A DNA stretch of 64,000 nt from Rubrobacter calidifluminis (GTDB lineage: Bacteria > Actinomycetota > Rubrobacteria > Rubrobacterales > Rubrobacteraceae): NCBI RefSeq assembly GCF_028617075.1, contig NZ_JAQKGV010000014.1, positions 1 through 64,000 of the forward strand. The letters run 5' to 3'. The translations under genes and the position numbers were made by a program. Shown piece after piece: positions 7,967 through 16,599 of the stretch. Numbering within the stretch: position 1 is the first letter of the stretch; the number at the start of each line of letters is the position of its first letter. The notes under the pieces are model-generated. The model did no database searches, was not told where the DNA came from, and was given only the letters and a program-made list of their open reading frames with translations.

Positions 7967-9544
7967 CTAACCGGCCGCCCACCCGAGCAGGGCGAGCCAG
8001 AGCGCCGACCACAGGAGCGCCACCGCTCCCCACAGCTTCATCCTCCCGCGTCCGAGCGCCCCCGAGAGCGCGGCCGGCAGGCAACCGGCGTAGAGCAGCG
8101 CCTCCATCCCCACCCCGACCCCGCCCGTCGTAACCGCGGCGAAAGGCAGCGCGGAGAATCCCCCAGCCACGTGCTCGAGCAGGACGACGAGGAACCCGTT
8201 CGCGGCGTTCACCGGGTAGGCGAGCGGCGCCAGGAAGCTCCCCGAGAGCGCCCCGAGCATCCCGAGCACGAGGATCGGACCGGAGAGCGGGACGGCGAGC
8301 AGGTTCGCGAGCACCCCGGCGACCGAGACCTGCCCGAAGGAGGCGGCGAGTATGGGTGCGGTCGCGATCTGCGCGGCGAGCGAGACGGCGAGAGCCTCCC
8401 TCACCCACCGCACCCGCCCGCGGAATGCAGGTGAGAGCAGGCGCGCCAGGGGTTCGCGCAGGAGCAGGATGCCGCCGACGGCGGCGACCGAGAGCTGGAA
8501 GCCCACGCTGTAGAGGAGTCGGGGGTTGAAGGCGAGGACTAACGCGAGCATCGCACCCGTGAAGTGTAGCGGGGAGAGCTGGCGCCGGAAGGTGGGCGCC
8601 AGCAGTACGAACCCCGAGGCGACCCCGGCACGCACCGCCGAGGGCGGCGCCCCGGCGATTACTATGTACAGCCAGACGATTGCGAGCGCCGCCGGCCCCC
8701 GGGCGGCGAGAGGCAGCCCGATCAGGCGCAGCAGCACGTAGAGCGCGGCGGTGATGACCGCGACGTGCTGCCCGGAGATCGCGAGCACGTGCGCGATCCC
8801 GCTGCGCCGGAAGTCCTGCTGCAGATCCTCGGGGATTAGCGACTCGTCCCCGAGGACCATCCCCTGCACGACGGCGGCCTCGCGCGGGGCGAGCCCGTAG
8901 CCGAGCGCCTCCCGCGCGCGCCGGTGCACCTCCCCGACCCATCCCCCACCCTCCACGAGCCGCACCGAGCGGGCCTCGAGCACGGCCGAGATGCCCTTCG
9001 TCGAGAGGTAGCGCGCGTAGTCGAAGCCGTCATTCCCACTCTCGGGCGGCGAGAGGCTGCCGGTGAGGCGCACCCTGTCCCCGACCCCGGCCGAGAGGTC
9101 GCCGGCGAAGACCTCGACCCCGCCCCCGCGCAGCACCTCGCGCCCCCCGTACCACAACCGCTCGACGCGTACGTCGGCCCGGTAGCCGAAGCCCCCGCGT
9201 ACCGGCGGGGATGCCACCCGCCCGAGCACGGTCACGCCGTCGGGTTCGATGGCGGCGAAGTCCGCGAGCGGGTCGGGAGCCGAGGCGTGGAGGGCGGCCA
9301 CCCCCCACCCGGCGGCGACGAAGAGCGGGGCGAGGAGGGACATCGGGCGCCACCCTTCGGGGACGATCCCCTCCCACAGGGCGGCTCCTCCTGCCACGGC
9401 GAGGGCGGCCAGGACGAGCGCCGGGGCGAAGCGGGGGGCGGCCGTCCCGGCGACGGCGCCGCAGGAGAAGAGCAGCGCCCACAGATCCAGCCGGACCGGC
9501 GGGGAGAGGTCGAGGGGGAGATCCGGCTCAGTAAACCGTGGCAA
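7967..9544 (-). CDS. comEC: ComEC/Rec2-type DNA-uptake channel, without metallo-beta-lactamase domain
   Basis: 525 aa. An N-terminal DUF4131-like segment with TM helices (RFAPALVLAALAVAGGAALW) precedes an OB-like region (VTVLGRVASPPVRGGFGYRA) and the Competence domain, with the signature HVLAISGQHVAVITAALYVLL and many TM segments. ComEC is the inner-membrane channel for single-stranded DNA in natural transformation. Full ComEC proteins are usually 700-800 aa with a C-terminal metallo-beta-lactamase-fold domain; this one ends right after the TM block. The start is uncertain (TTG at 9544, overlapping comEA by 17 bases); no ATG gives a better choice. Confidence 0.9.
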   Translation of the reverse strand: MPRFTEPDLPLDLSPPVRLDLWALLFSCGAVAGTAAPRFAPALVLAALAVAGGAALWEGIVPEGWRPMSLLAPLFVAAGWGVAALHASAPDPLADFAAIEPDGVTVLGRVASPPVRGGFGYRADVRVERLWYGGREVLRGGGVEVFAGDLSAGVGDRVRLTGSLSPPESGNDGFDYARYLSTKGISAVLEARSVRLVEGGGWVGEVHRRAREALGYGLAPREAAVVQGMVLGDESLIPEDLQQDFRRSGIAHVLAISGQHVAVITAALYVLLRLIGLPLAARGPAALAIVWLYIVIAGAPPSAVRAGVASGFVLLAPTFRRQLSPLHFTGAMLALVLAFNPRLLYSVGFQLSVAAVGGILLLREPLARLLSPAFRGRVRWVREALAVSLAAQIATAPILAASFGQVSVAGVLANLLAVPLSGPILVLGMLGALSGSFLAPLAYPVNAANGFLVVLLEHVAGGFSALPFAAVTTGGVGVGMEALLYAGCLPAALSGALGRGRMKLWGAVALLWSALWLALLGWAAG

Positions 9545-9923
9545 AGGGCTTTATCTTCTCCAGCGTGGCCGGGCCTATCCCCGGCACCTCCTCCAGCTCG
9601 TCGAGACTCCGGAACGGCCCGTGCCCCATGCGGTACTCGATGATCGCGCGGGCCGTCGCGGGCCCGACCTCCGGCAGCTCGTCGAGCTCCTCCGGCCCCG
9701 CGGTGTTGACGTTCACAAGGAGCGGCTTCTGGGCCTCGCGGGCGGCCTGCTCGAGCGAGAGCCGGTAGACGACGTGCGGAGCACCCCCGGAGGCGTGTGA
9801 GGCGTACCAGGCCCCGCCGGCGAGCACGGCGAGGACAGCGAGGCATACGATCAGGTAGTGCCGCAGGCGGGCCGGGCGCGGTGGTTCAGCGCCCCTGGTT
9901 CCCCCTGTCTCGAAGCCCCTCAT
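9528..9923 (-). CDS. comEA: ComEA-type helix-hairpin-helix DNA receptor
   Basis: 131 aa. One N-terminal TM anchor (HYLIVCLAVLAVLAGGAWYAS) is followed by a linker and a C-terminal helix-hairpin-helix pair: VNVNTAGPEELDELPEVGPATA, then GPFRSLDELEEVPGIGPATL. ComEA binds double-stranded DNA outside the membrane and feeds ComEC. The SLBB-like region of longer ComEA proteins is missing, giving a short form. Its 3' end overlaps comEC, so the two are coupled. Together they suggest at least a partial competence machine; no pilin genes are visible here. Confidence 0.92.
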   Translation of the reverse strand: MRGFETGGTRGAEPPRPARLRHYLIVCLAVLAVLAGGAWYASHASGGAPHVVYRLSLEQAAREAQKPLLVNVNTAGPEELDELPEVGPATARAIIEYRMGHGPFRSLDELEEVPGIGPATLEKIKPFATVY

Positions 9924-9966
9924 CCTCGGTGGGTTTATCGGACGGGGGCGGGGGTCGCTTTAGCGC

Positions 9967-10926
9967 TTACCAGCCCGAGACCGCGCCCTTGGTCTGCTCG
10001 AGCGAGAGTAGCGCCTCGCGCACGGCCTCGAGCGAGGTGTAGCGGGGCTCGTAGCCGAGAAGCCGCCGGGCCTTCTCGATCGAGCAGTTCGGGCTGTGGG
10101 CGATGTGGTCCCAGGTGGCCTCGGCCGCCTCCTCCGAGACGCCGCCGCGCCACTCCTCGAACGGGACGAAGCGTAGATGCGCCTCGCGTCCGAACCACCC
10201 GGCGACGGCCTCGGCGTAGCCGCGCAGCGTGACCGCCTGCGGCGAGACGACGTGGAAGCTCTCCCCGACCGAGGCGCTCCAGGAGGAGAGTGCCCGCACG
10301 AAAGCCTGCGCCACGTCGTCGGCGTGGACGTGGTGGACGGTCTCGAGCCCCAGGTTGGGGAGCGGGAGCTCCTCGCCGCGGGCGAGGGCCCCGAAGACGG
10401 CCGGCTCGAAGTTCCCCTGCGGGTTGACGGGCACCCACCCCTCCCCGACGATGTGTCCGGGGTGCAGGACGGTCGCGGGGAGGCGGCCGCGCCGGGCCTC
10501 CGCGAGGAGGTAGGCTTCGATCCTCGCCTTGTTCGTCCCGTACTCGCCGAACGGGCGGCGTGCTTGATCCTCGGTCGTTGGAACCCGCGTGCTGTGCCCG
10601 TGCACCCAGATCGTCCCGCAGTGCAGGAAGTGTTCGACCCGCCCGCGCAGCGCCTCCGCGAGCTGCCGGGCGCTCTCGGGGGTGAAGCAGATCAGGTCGA
10701 TCACCGCGTCAGGGTCGAGGTCTCGCACGAACGCGCCGAAGTCCCCCCTGCTCTCCAGCTTCCCGCGGTCGGCCTCGACCCGCCGCACCCGCCCCCAGGC
10801 CGGGTGTTCCCTGTAGGGTTCCCTCCTCCCCCGGCTCACCGCGACGACCTCGTGCCCCTCCTCGGCGAGGCGCGGCACGAGGTAGGTGCCGATGTGACCG
10901 CTCGCTCCTACGACGACGACCCGCAT
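9967..10926 (-). CDS. NAD(P)-dependent epimerase/dehydratase family protein
   Basis: 319 aa. An extended short-chain dehydrogenase fold with N-terminal Rossmann motif MRVVVVGASGHIGTYLVPRLAEEGHEVVAVSRG. The catalytic Tyr/Lys is probably in FGEYGTNKARIEAYLL (YxxxK). The later region (HHVHADDVAQAFVRAL, then YTSLEAVREALL) is typical of nucleotide-sugar epimerase-like proteins. Substrate unknown. The start is ATG 10926 with GGAGGAGCT upstream; a longer frame would run through the tRNA-Ala gene and is rejected. It is close to, but probably separate from, the com operon. Confidence 0.88.
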   Translation of the reverse strand: MRVVVVGASGHIGTYLVPRLAEEGHEVVAVSRGRREPYREHPAWGRVRRVEADRGKLESRGDFGAFVRDLDPDAVIDLICFTPESARQLAEALRGRVEHFLHCGTIWVHGHSTRVPTTEDQARRPFGEYGTNKARIEAYLLAEARRGRLPATVLHPGHIVGEGWVPVNPQGNFEPAVFGALARGEELPLPNLGLETVHHVHADDVAQAFVRALSSWSASVGESFHVVSPQAVTLRGYAEAVAGWFGREAHLRFVPFEEWRGGVSEEAAEATWDHIAHSPNCSIEKARRLLGYEPRYTSLEAVREALLSLEQTKGAVSGW

Positions 10927-11003
10927 GCTACGAAGCTCCTCCCTCGGGTGCACACCGACCGGATGATAGAGGAGGGGAGGGGTGATTGCATGGGCGCGTG
11001 TTG

Positions 11004-11076
11004 TGGAGCCGACGGGGCTCGAACCCGTGACCTCCACGCTGCCAGCGTGGCGCTCTCCCAGCTGAGCTACGGCCCC
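11004..11076 (-). tRNA. tRNA-Ala (anticodon GGC)
   Basis: 73 nt. Acceptor stem GGGGCCG/CGGCTCC with one G-U pair, D-arm GCTCAGCTGGGAGAGC, anticodon stem CCACG/CGTGG around CTGGCAG (anticodon GGC), T-arm with GGTTCGAACCCC and discriminator A. The 3' CCA is not encoded. It lies between rsfS and the epimerase gene, in the same direction. Confidence 0.97.
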
Positions 11077-11131
11077 AAAGGTGAGGCTGGCAAAGTATAA
11101 GGGGCATCCCCCCGGGTGTCAAACGGCGGGG

Positions 11132-11533
11132 CTAGCCCTCCCAGCGCTCCTGCGGGGCGGCGCGCCAGAGGGACTCCAGCCTGTAGTAGTCGCGCGCCTC
11201 GTCGGTGAGGATGTGCACCACGACGTCGTAGAAGTCCAGGCTGATCCAGGAGGATCCCTCGTCCGTACGGCTGGAGCGCGGACGGTGGCCGGCCTCCTTC
11301 ATCCTGCCCACGACCTCCTCGGCGACCCGCCGGGTCTGGCGCTCGGTCCCGGCGCTCGCCACGACGAAGTAGTCGGTGTAGGAGACCATGCCCCGCAGGT
11401 CGATGATCGTGACGTCGTTGGCGAGCATGTCGCCCGCGGCCCTCGCCGCAGTGGTGGCCATCTCGCGGCTCATCTCCTCCGGATCCTCCCGGTAGGCCTG
11501 CTCGCGGCTGCGGGCCGGTTCGCTGCGGCTCAC
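11132..11533 (-). CDS. rsfS: Ribosomal silencing factor RsfS
   Basis: 133 aa from GTG 11533, or 113 aa from ATG 11473. RsfS (YbeB/Iojap) binds L14 and blocks subunit joining under starvation. Family motifs: DVTIIDLRGMVSYTDYFVVASAGTERQ and EGSSWISLDFYDVVVHILTDEAR. I prefer GTG 11533 because it overlaps the nadD stop as GTGA, although family homology begins near the later ATG (MSREMATTAARAAGDML). The nadD-rsfS order is widely conserved. Confidence 0.93.
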   Translation of the reverse strand: MSRSEPARSREQAYREDPEEMSREMATTAARAAGDMLANDVTIIDLRGMVSYTDYFVVASAGTERQTRRVAEEVVGRMKEAGHRPRSSRTDEGSSWISLDFYDVVVHILTDEARDYYRLESLWRAAPQERWEG

Positions 11534-12174
11534 GGCTTCTCCTTCTCCTTCAAGCTCTCTCCTTTCTTCGAACCGTCGTCCGCGTAGAGGTTCTTGCGCG
11601 CCATGATCCTGTAGACCTCCTCCGGTACCAGGTAACGTACGCTCCTCCCGCGCAGCATCCGGCGCCGGATGCCCGAGGCGGAGATGTCCACCCGCGAGCA
11701 CTCGACGGGGATGATCCTGTCGTAGTTGTTCAGCGCGTCCTCCAGGTGGCTGAGCTTCGAGAGGTCGTAGCCGGGGCGGGTGGCGGCGACCATGACCACC
11801 TCCTCGAGCAGCCGGTCAGGCTCCTTCCAGGAGAGGAGGTTGGAGACCTCGTCCGCCCCGGCGATGAAGTACCACTCGACGTGCGGGTGGCGCTCCTTGA
11901 GCAGCCGGACGGTCTCGACGCTGTACATCGGGCGCCCGGCCTCTATCTCGATGGTGTCGACCGAGAAGCGCGGGTTGGCGGCCGTCGCGGCGCGCACCAT
12001 CTCGAGCCGGTCGGCGACGCTCGCCCGCAGGCTGGAGGCCTTCTTGTGCGGCGGGATCCCGCCGGGGACGAAGACCACCTCCTCGAGATCGAGCTCGTCG
12101 GCGACCTGCTCGGCGATGATCAGGTGCCCCTGATGGATCGGGTCGAAGGTGCCGCCGAAGATGCCCTTCCTCAT
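11530..12174 (-). CDS. nadD: Nicotinate-nucleotide adenylyltransferase
   Basis: 214 aa. NadD adenylates nicotinate mononucleotide in NAD synthesis. The nucleotidyltransferase signature GIFGGTFDPIHQGHLIIA is at the N-terminus, WYFIAGADEVSNLLSW in the middle and SRVDISASGIRRRM near the end (the ISxSxxR-type substrate motif). ATG 12174 overlaps the obg stop (ATGA), so translation is coupled. A longer frame into obg is Arg/Gly-rich and is the shadow of that gene. Confidence 0.95.
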   Translation of the reverse strand: MRKGIFGGTFDPIHQGHLIIAEQVADELDLEEVVFVPGGIPPHKKASSLRASVADRLEMVRAATAANPRFSVDTIEIEAGRPMYSVETVRLLKERHPHVEWYFIAGADEVSNLLSWKEPDRLLEEVVMVAATRPGYDLSKLSHLEDALNNYDRIIPVECSRVDISASGIRRRMLRGRSVRYLVPEEVYRIMARKNLYADDGSKKGESLKEKEKP

Positions 12175-13415
12175 CTGAAGTCGAACTCCACCCCGCCGAT
12201 CCTGACCTCGTCCCCGGGCCGGGCCCCGGCCCTCCGGAGCGCGGCCACGACCCCCCGGCGCTCGAGCTGCCGCTGGAAGTGCTCGACGCCCTCCCTGCTC
12301 TCCCAGTCGGTCTTGAGCGCGAGCCGCTCTATCTCCTCCCCGGAGACCTCGTAGTACCCCTCGGAGGCGCGCTCGACCCGCAGCCCCTTCCACCGCGGGC
12401 GGAAGACCCGGTGCGCCCGCGTCCCGGCCGCGGAGGCTCCCTCCTCCCGTTCGAGGTGCGCCAGGCGCTCCCTGAAGGCCTCGCGCAGCTCCTCCACCCC
12501 CTCGCCCGAGAGGGCGGAGACCTGCAGCGCCCCGGGGAAGGCCTCGCGGAGATACCCGCGCAGCTCCTCGTCGAGCAGGTCCACCTTGTTCAGCACGGTG
12601 AGCGTCGGCTTGCGCGAGAGCCCGGCCGCGCGCAACTCGGCGAGGAGCACCTCCCGCGCCTCCTCCGGGCTCTCCCCCGCGTCCAGCACGATCGCGAGCA
12701 GCCGCGCCCGGGCCACGTGGCGCAGGAAGCGGTTGCCCAGCCCCCGCCCCTCGCTCGCCCCGGCGATGAGCCCGGGGATGTCCGCCACGACGAACGGCTG
12801 CGGGTAGCCACTCTCGTCGACCACCCCGAGCGAGGGCGTGAGCGTGGTGAAGGGGTAGTCGCCGACCTTCGGGTGCGCCGCAGAGAGCGCGCGGAGCAGC
12901 GAGGACTTCCCGGCGTTCGGCAGCCCGACGAGCCCGACGTCCGAGAGGACGCGCAGCTCCAGGCGCACCTCGCGCTCCTCCCCCGGCAGCCCCCGCTCCC
13001 GGAAGGCCGGCGCACGCCGCGTCGGGCTCTTGAACGAGGCGTTGCCCCGCCCGCCCTCGCCGCCGCGCGCCGCGACGAAACGCTCCCCCTCGCGCGAGAG
13101 GTCGGCGAGAAGGCCCGAGGAATCGTACACGAGCGTTCCGAGGGGCACCGGGAGCACCACGTCCCTGCCGCGCTCCCCGGTGCGGTTGTTGCCCGAGCCG
13201 TGCCCGCCGCGACCGGCCTTTATCACCCGGCGGTAGAGGTACGGCTCGAGCGTCGAGAGGTCCGCGGTGGCCTCGAGGATGACACTCCCGCCGTCCCCCC
13301 CGCGCCCGCCGTCGGGACCGCCGCGCGGCTTGTACTTCTCGCGGTTGAAGGAGACGCTCCCGTCCCCGCCGCGACCGCCCCGGACGACGAAGCTGACCTC
13401 GTCTACGAACTGCAA
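12171..13415 (-). CDS. obg: Obg GTPase (CgtA)
   Basis: 414 aa from TTG 13415 (QFVDEVSFVVRGGRGGDGSV). Obg is a ribosome-assembly and stress-linked GTPase. Layout: glycine-rich Obg fold (1-158), G domain (G1 GLPNAGKSSLLRALS, G3 DIPGLI, G4 NKVDLL) and a C-terminal OCT domain (YYEVSGEEIERLALKTDWESRE). It sits directly downstream of rplU-rpmA, the usual order in many bacteria, and upstream of nadD. Confidence 0.96.
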   Translation of the reverse strand: MQFVDEVSFVVRGGRGGDGSVSFNREKYKPRGGPDGGRGGDGGSVILEATADLSTLEPYLYRRVIKAGRGGHGSGNNRTGERGRDVVLPVPLGTLVYDSSGLLADLSREGERFVAARGGEGGRGNASFKSPTRRAPAFRERGLPGEEREVRLELRVLSDVGLVGLPNAGKSSLLRALSAAHPKVGDYPFTTLTPSLGVVDESGYPQPFVVADIPGLIAGASEGRGLGNRFLRHVARARLLAIVLDAGESPEEAREVLLAELRAAGLSRKPTLTVLNKVDLLDEELRGYLREAFPGALQVSALSGEGVEELREAFRERLAHLEREEGASAAGTRAHRVFRPRWKGLRVERASEGYYEVSGEEIERLALKTDWESREGVEHFQRQLERRGVVAALRRAGARPGDEVRIGGVEFDFR

Positions 13416-13443
13416 GGGGGCTACATCCCCCCCACCTTCGGGA

Positions 13444-13704
13444 TCAGACCGGCGCCTCCTCGACGACGCTCACCACGCTGCGGCCCCGCGAGCGCTCGAA
13501 GCGCACCCGGCCGTCGACTTTCGCGAACAGGGTGTCGTCCGAGCCGAGGCCCACGTTGTGCCCCGGACGCACCTTCGTCCCCCGCTGCCGGACGATGATG
13601 CTCCCGGCGGAGACGCGCTGGCCGCCGAAGGCCTTCACCCCGAGCCGCTTGCCCGCCGAGTCGCGCCCGTTGCGGGAGGAGCCTCCACCCTTCTTGTGCG
13701 CCAT
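13444..13704 (-). CDS. rpmA: 50S ribosomal protein L27
   Basis: 86 aa. L27 reaches the peptidyl-transferase centre. It starts [22 protein letters not shown] and contains [26 protein letters not shown]. The N-terminus begins directly with the AHKKGGGSS form, so it has no cleavable Firmicutes-type extension. Three bases separate it from rplU. Confidence 0.97.
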   Translation of the reverse strand: MAHKKGGGSSRNGRDSAGKRLGVKAFGGQRVSAGSIIVRQRGTKVRPGHNVGLGSDDTLFAKVDGRVRFERSRGRSVVSVVEEAPV

Positions 13705-13707
13705 CTG

Positions 13708-13992
13708 CTATACCTCCGTTATCCTGATCTTCGTGAGCGACTGACGGTGGCCGGTCTTCTTCCGGTAGCCCTTCTTCGGCTTGTACTTGTAGATATGGAG
13801 CTTCTCGCCCTTGAGGTGCTCGACGATCTCGGCCTTCGCCGTGCCGCCGAACTCGTAGCTCCCCTCGCCCCCGGAGAGGCTAACCGGAAGCTCGACCACG
13901 TCCCCGACCTCGCCCGGGAGCCGCTCGACGAGCAGCTCCTGATCCTTTCGTACCCTGTACTGTTTTCCACCGCTCTTTATGACCACGAACAT
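13708..13992 (-). CDS. rplU: 50S ribosomal protein L21
   Basis: 94 aa. L21 binds 23S rRNA. ATG 13992 (MFVVIKSGGKQYRVRKDQEL); the C-terminal signature YKPKKGYRKKTGHRQSLTKIRI is complete. First gene of an rplU-rpmA-obg-nadD-rsfS operon. The longer open frame upstream belongs to the antisense/other-frame reading of rodA and is not used. Confidence 0.97.
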   Translation of the reverse strand: MFVVIKSGGKQYRVRKDQELLVERLPGEVGDVVELPVSLSGGEGSYEFGGTAKAEIVEHLKGEKLHIYKYKPKKGYRKKTGHRQSLTKIRITEV

Positions 13993-14067
13993 CTCGTTTC
14001 CTCTCTTCTCCGTGAGCTCAATCGGATGAGACCGAACCCAACGTCTCTTCGCAAGGATCGGGAGGTT

Positions 14068-14073
14068 AGTATA
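14068..14073 (-). promoter_or_regulatory. Candidate -10 box for the rplU operon
   Basis: TATACT on the minus strand, about 75 bases upstream of rplU in the gap after rodA. No convincing -35 hexamer is visible, so this is tentative. Confidence 0.35.
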
Positions 14074-14084
14074 CCAGAGAGAGC

Positions 14085-15230
14085 CTAGATCCCCTCTTCC
14101 CGGCGCGGCAGCTGGCGGGCGCGCATCGCGATGCTCTCCAGGAGCCCCACGGCCATCACGTCGACCACCAGGCTGCTGCGGCCGTAGCTTATGAACGGCA
14201 GCGGGATCCCGGCGACCGGCATGATCCCCATCGTCATCCCGATGTTCACGAAGACGTGGAACAGAAAGATCGTCGAGATGCCCGCCGCGAGCAGCACCCC
14301 GAAGCGATCGCGGGCTATCGTCGCCACCCGCAACGAACGCCAGATGAGTACGAAGAACAACCCGATGATCAGCACGCTCCCGACGAACCCGATCCTCTCC
14401 GCCAGGTTCGAGAAGATAAAGTCGGTGTGGTCCTCCGGCAGGAACCCCAGGTTCGCGAGCGTCGTCGCCCCGAGGCCCTTCCCGAAGAAGCCCCCCGAGC
14501 CTATCGCCATCCGCGACTGGCAGACCTGGTAGCTGATGCCGCTCGTGCAGTCGTGGTTGAGAAAAGCCGTGATGCGGGCGATCTGGTAGTCGGGGATGAG
14601 CCCGAGCTTCACGGCGATCCCCCCGACGACGGTCCCGACGAGGACGAGCCCCCCGAGCTGCCATATCCTCGCCCCCGCCGCGTAGGTGACCACCAGGAAG
14701 ATCGCGCCGAAGACCCCGGCCGTGCCCAGGTCGGGCTGCAGAAAGACCAGAAACGCGGGCACCGCCGTGAGTGCGAGAGCCTTCAGCAGCACGGGTAGCC
14801 TTCCGGCATTGCTCGAGGCCAGATACCCCGCGAGCACCACCACCATGAGCGGCTTGGCGAACTCCGAGGGCTGCACCTGCACCGGGCCCACATCGATCCA
14901 GCGCTGCGCTCCACCGGCCGAGACGCCGACCACCAGGACCACCGCGAGCATCGCCAGCACCACCCCGTAGATGGGGCGCAGGAAGCGCCGCCAGACACGG
15001 TAATCGACAAGCGCGAGAATTACCGCACCAGCGAGGCCGACGACGAGCCCCTGCGTCTGGCTTATCGCGTAGGCCCGCTGATCGCTCTGCCCCGCGATGT
15101 AGGCCGCCCCGATGCCCACGCCACACAGGGCCAGGCAGGTGAGCAGAAGGATCACGTCCAGCGAGCGGAGCCGGGAGGGAAGCCCCTCCGCACTCCGCTG
15201 TCCTGCACGCTGCCCGGTTATCAGGTCCAT
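14085..15230 (-). CDS. rodA: RodA/FtsW-family SEDS glycosyltransferase (rod shape)
   Basis: 381 aa, about ten TM segments. SEDS proteins polymerise lipid II glycan strands for side-wall growth. Signature regions include RWIDVGPVQVQPSEFAKPLMV, FLQPDLGTAGVF, GSGGFFGKGLGATT, LPEDHTDFIFSNLAERIGF and GIPLPFISYGRSSL. ATG 15230 overlaps mreD by 10 bases; an upstream frame of 12 extra residues is less likely. The mreBCD-rodA cluster suggests a rod-capable cell. No class B PBP (pbp2) is seen between mreD and rodA, where many genomes have one. Confidence 0.95.
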   Translation of the reverse strand: MDLITGQRAGQRSAEGLPSRLRSLDVILLLTCLALCGVGIGAAYIAGQSDQRAYAISQTQGLVVGLAGAVILALVDYRVWRRFLRPIYGVVLAMLAVVLVVGVSAGGAQRWIDVGPVQVQPSEFAKPLMVVVLAGYLASSNAGRLPVLLKALALTAVPAFLVFLQPDLGTAGVFGAIFLVVTYAAGARIWQLGGLVLVGTVVGGIAVKLGLIPDYQIARITAFLNHDCTSGISYQVCQSRMAIGSGGFFGKGLGATTLANLGFLPEDHTDFIFSNLAERIGFVGSVLIIGLFFVLIWRSLRVATIARDRFGVLLAAGISTIFLFHVFVNIGMTMGIMPVAGIPLPFISYGRSSLVVDVMAVGLLESIAMRARQLPRREEGI

Positions 15231-15733
15231 CCGATCCCCCTCACCCTGACACGCCGCAGGAGCCAAATACCGAACAGGTACGCGAGGGCACCGTTTATCA
15301 CCGCGTCCGGCAGGACGCCGAGAAGGACAAACCTCCCGAGCGGGGGTCCGTTCATCCCCGCCAGTTCGGTGCCCAGCAGATGTATGATATCGTAGGCCGC
15401 AACCGAGAAGGCCGCCCCTTGCGTCAGCAGCAGCCGCTCTATACCCTTCACCTGTACCCTCCCGAGCCTGAGCGCGATCGCCGCGGCCACCAGCCCCCCG
15501 AGGGAACCCACCCCGAAGAGCCCCTCACCCAGGGCGTCCACGAGCACCCCGCCGAAGAACCCGAGCAGGAGCCCCTGCACCTCCTCGAGCCCGAAGGCGC
15601 AGATTACGACCGCGATCAGGGTGAGGTGCGGCGAGATCGTACCGAAGGTCAGGTAAGGCCCGATTATAGCCTCGATGATCGCCGCCACCACGACGAGCAG
15701 CACGGACCGGCCGACAGAGGTGCGCTCTACCAT
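15221..15733 (-). CDS. mreD: Rod shape-determining protein MreD
   Basis: 170 aa, about five TM helices (LLVVVAAIIEAIIGPYL, LTLIAVVICAFGLEEVQGLL and others). MreD is the small integral membrane partner of MreC in the elongasome. Identified by position between mreC and rodA, hydrophobicity and the family pattern EEVQGLLLGFFGGVLVDAL. It overlaps both neighbours (7 bases with mreC, 10 with rodA). Confidence 0.9.
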   Translation of the reverse strand: MVERTSVGRSVLLVVVAAIIEAIIGPYLTFGTISPHLTLIAVVICAFGLEEVQGLLLGFFGGVLVDALGEGLFGVGSLGGLVAAAIALRLGRVQVKGIERLLLTQGAAFSVAAYDIIHLLGTELAGMNGPPLGRFVLLGVLPDAVINGALAYLFGIWLLRRVRVRGIGWT

Positions 15734-16596
15734 CCCGTGATCACCCGCACCTCCTCGAGATCGTCCGGGTGCACCGCGGGAGCCACGACGATCTTCTTGT
15801 ACTGGTTGATGTCCTGGGAGCTCACCGACTTCACCCGGCCGACCAAAAGCCCCTGCGGGAACATCAGGCGGAAGCTCCCGGCCCTACCGCTGGTGATGAC
15901 GTAGTCGCCGGGACGCACGTGCGCGCTCTGGTTGACGTAGTCGACCCCGAGATATCCTTCGTAGCTGGCCTCGAGCAACCCCTCGGGCGCGCTTCCCGAG
16001 CCGCCGGACTTCCTCGGCACGATCTCGACCCCGGCCTTGAAGCTCTGGTCGGTCACCAGTATCACCTCTGCGGTATTGGCGCTCACCTGCGCCGTCCGGC
16101 CGACGAGGATGTTGTCCCCGACCACCACCGGCTGCCCCGGTCTGACCCCATCGCTCGATCCCACGTTTATCATCACCCGGTCGGTGAACTGCCCGCCTAT
16201 CGGTGAGATCACCTGTGCCAGCGGCGCGTAGCGGTAGTTCGGACGGCTCCCTTTGAGCATCGTCCGCAGCCGGTCGTTCTGCCGGGTGAGCGCAGCCACC
16301 CGGGCAGAGAGAGCTTCGTTCTTCTGCCGCAGGCGGCGCACCTCCCGGGAGCTCGCCCGGCCACCCCCGAAGACCCCCGAGAGCGCGTCCCCGGCGGTCT
16401 TGAAGGGATGGGAGACGGCGGCGACCGCCGTGCGCCCCGGACGCAGCACCTCCGCCGCACCGAGCTGCACCGTATGCAGCGGCCCCGAGTCGCCCTCCTT
16501 CGTGTAGACCGTAAACAGCACCGCACTCGCCACCAGCAGGATGATGAACGCCGGCAGGCCGCCGGAAGAGCGGGAACGCTTGCGTCGCCCCATCAT
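15727..16596 (-). CDS. mreC: Rod shape-determining protein MreC
   Basis: 289 aa. One N-terminal TM (GGLPAFIILLVASAVLFTVYT), then a coiled coil (about residues 78-112, VRRLRQKNEALSARVAALTRQ) and the beta-rich periplasmic/extracytoplasmic domain (DRVMINVGSSDGVRPGQPVV, then VITSGRAGSFRLMFPQGLLVG). MreC scaffolds the elongasome. Three bases downstream of mreB. ATG 16596 or the next ATG could be the start. Confidence 0.94.
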   Translation of the reverse strand: MMGRRKRSRSSGGLPAFIILLVASAVLFTVYTKEGDSGPLHTVQLGAAEVLRPGRTAVAAVSHPFKTAGDALSGVFGGGRASSREVRRLRQKNEALSARVAALTRQNDRLRTMLKGSRPNYRYAPLAQVISPIGGQFTDRVMINVGSSDGVRPGQPVVVGDNILVGRTAQVSANTAEVILVTDQSFKAGVEIVPRKSGGSGSAPEGLLEASYEGYLGVDYVNQSAHVRPGDYVITSGRAGSFRLMFPQGLLVGRVKSVSSQDINQYKKIVVAPAVHPDDLEEVRVITGW

Positions 16597-16599
16597 CCC

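Noticed and set aside
10927-11037. N-terminal extension of the epimerase to 11037
   Set aside because: It would run through the tRNA-Ala gene; ATG 10926 has a good ribosome-binding site and starts the Rossmann motif.
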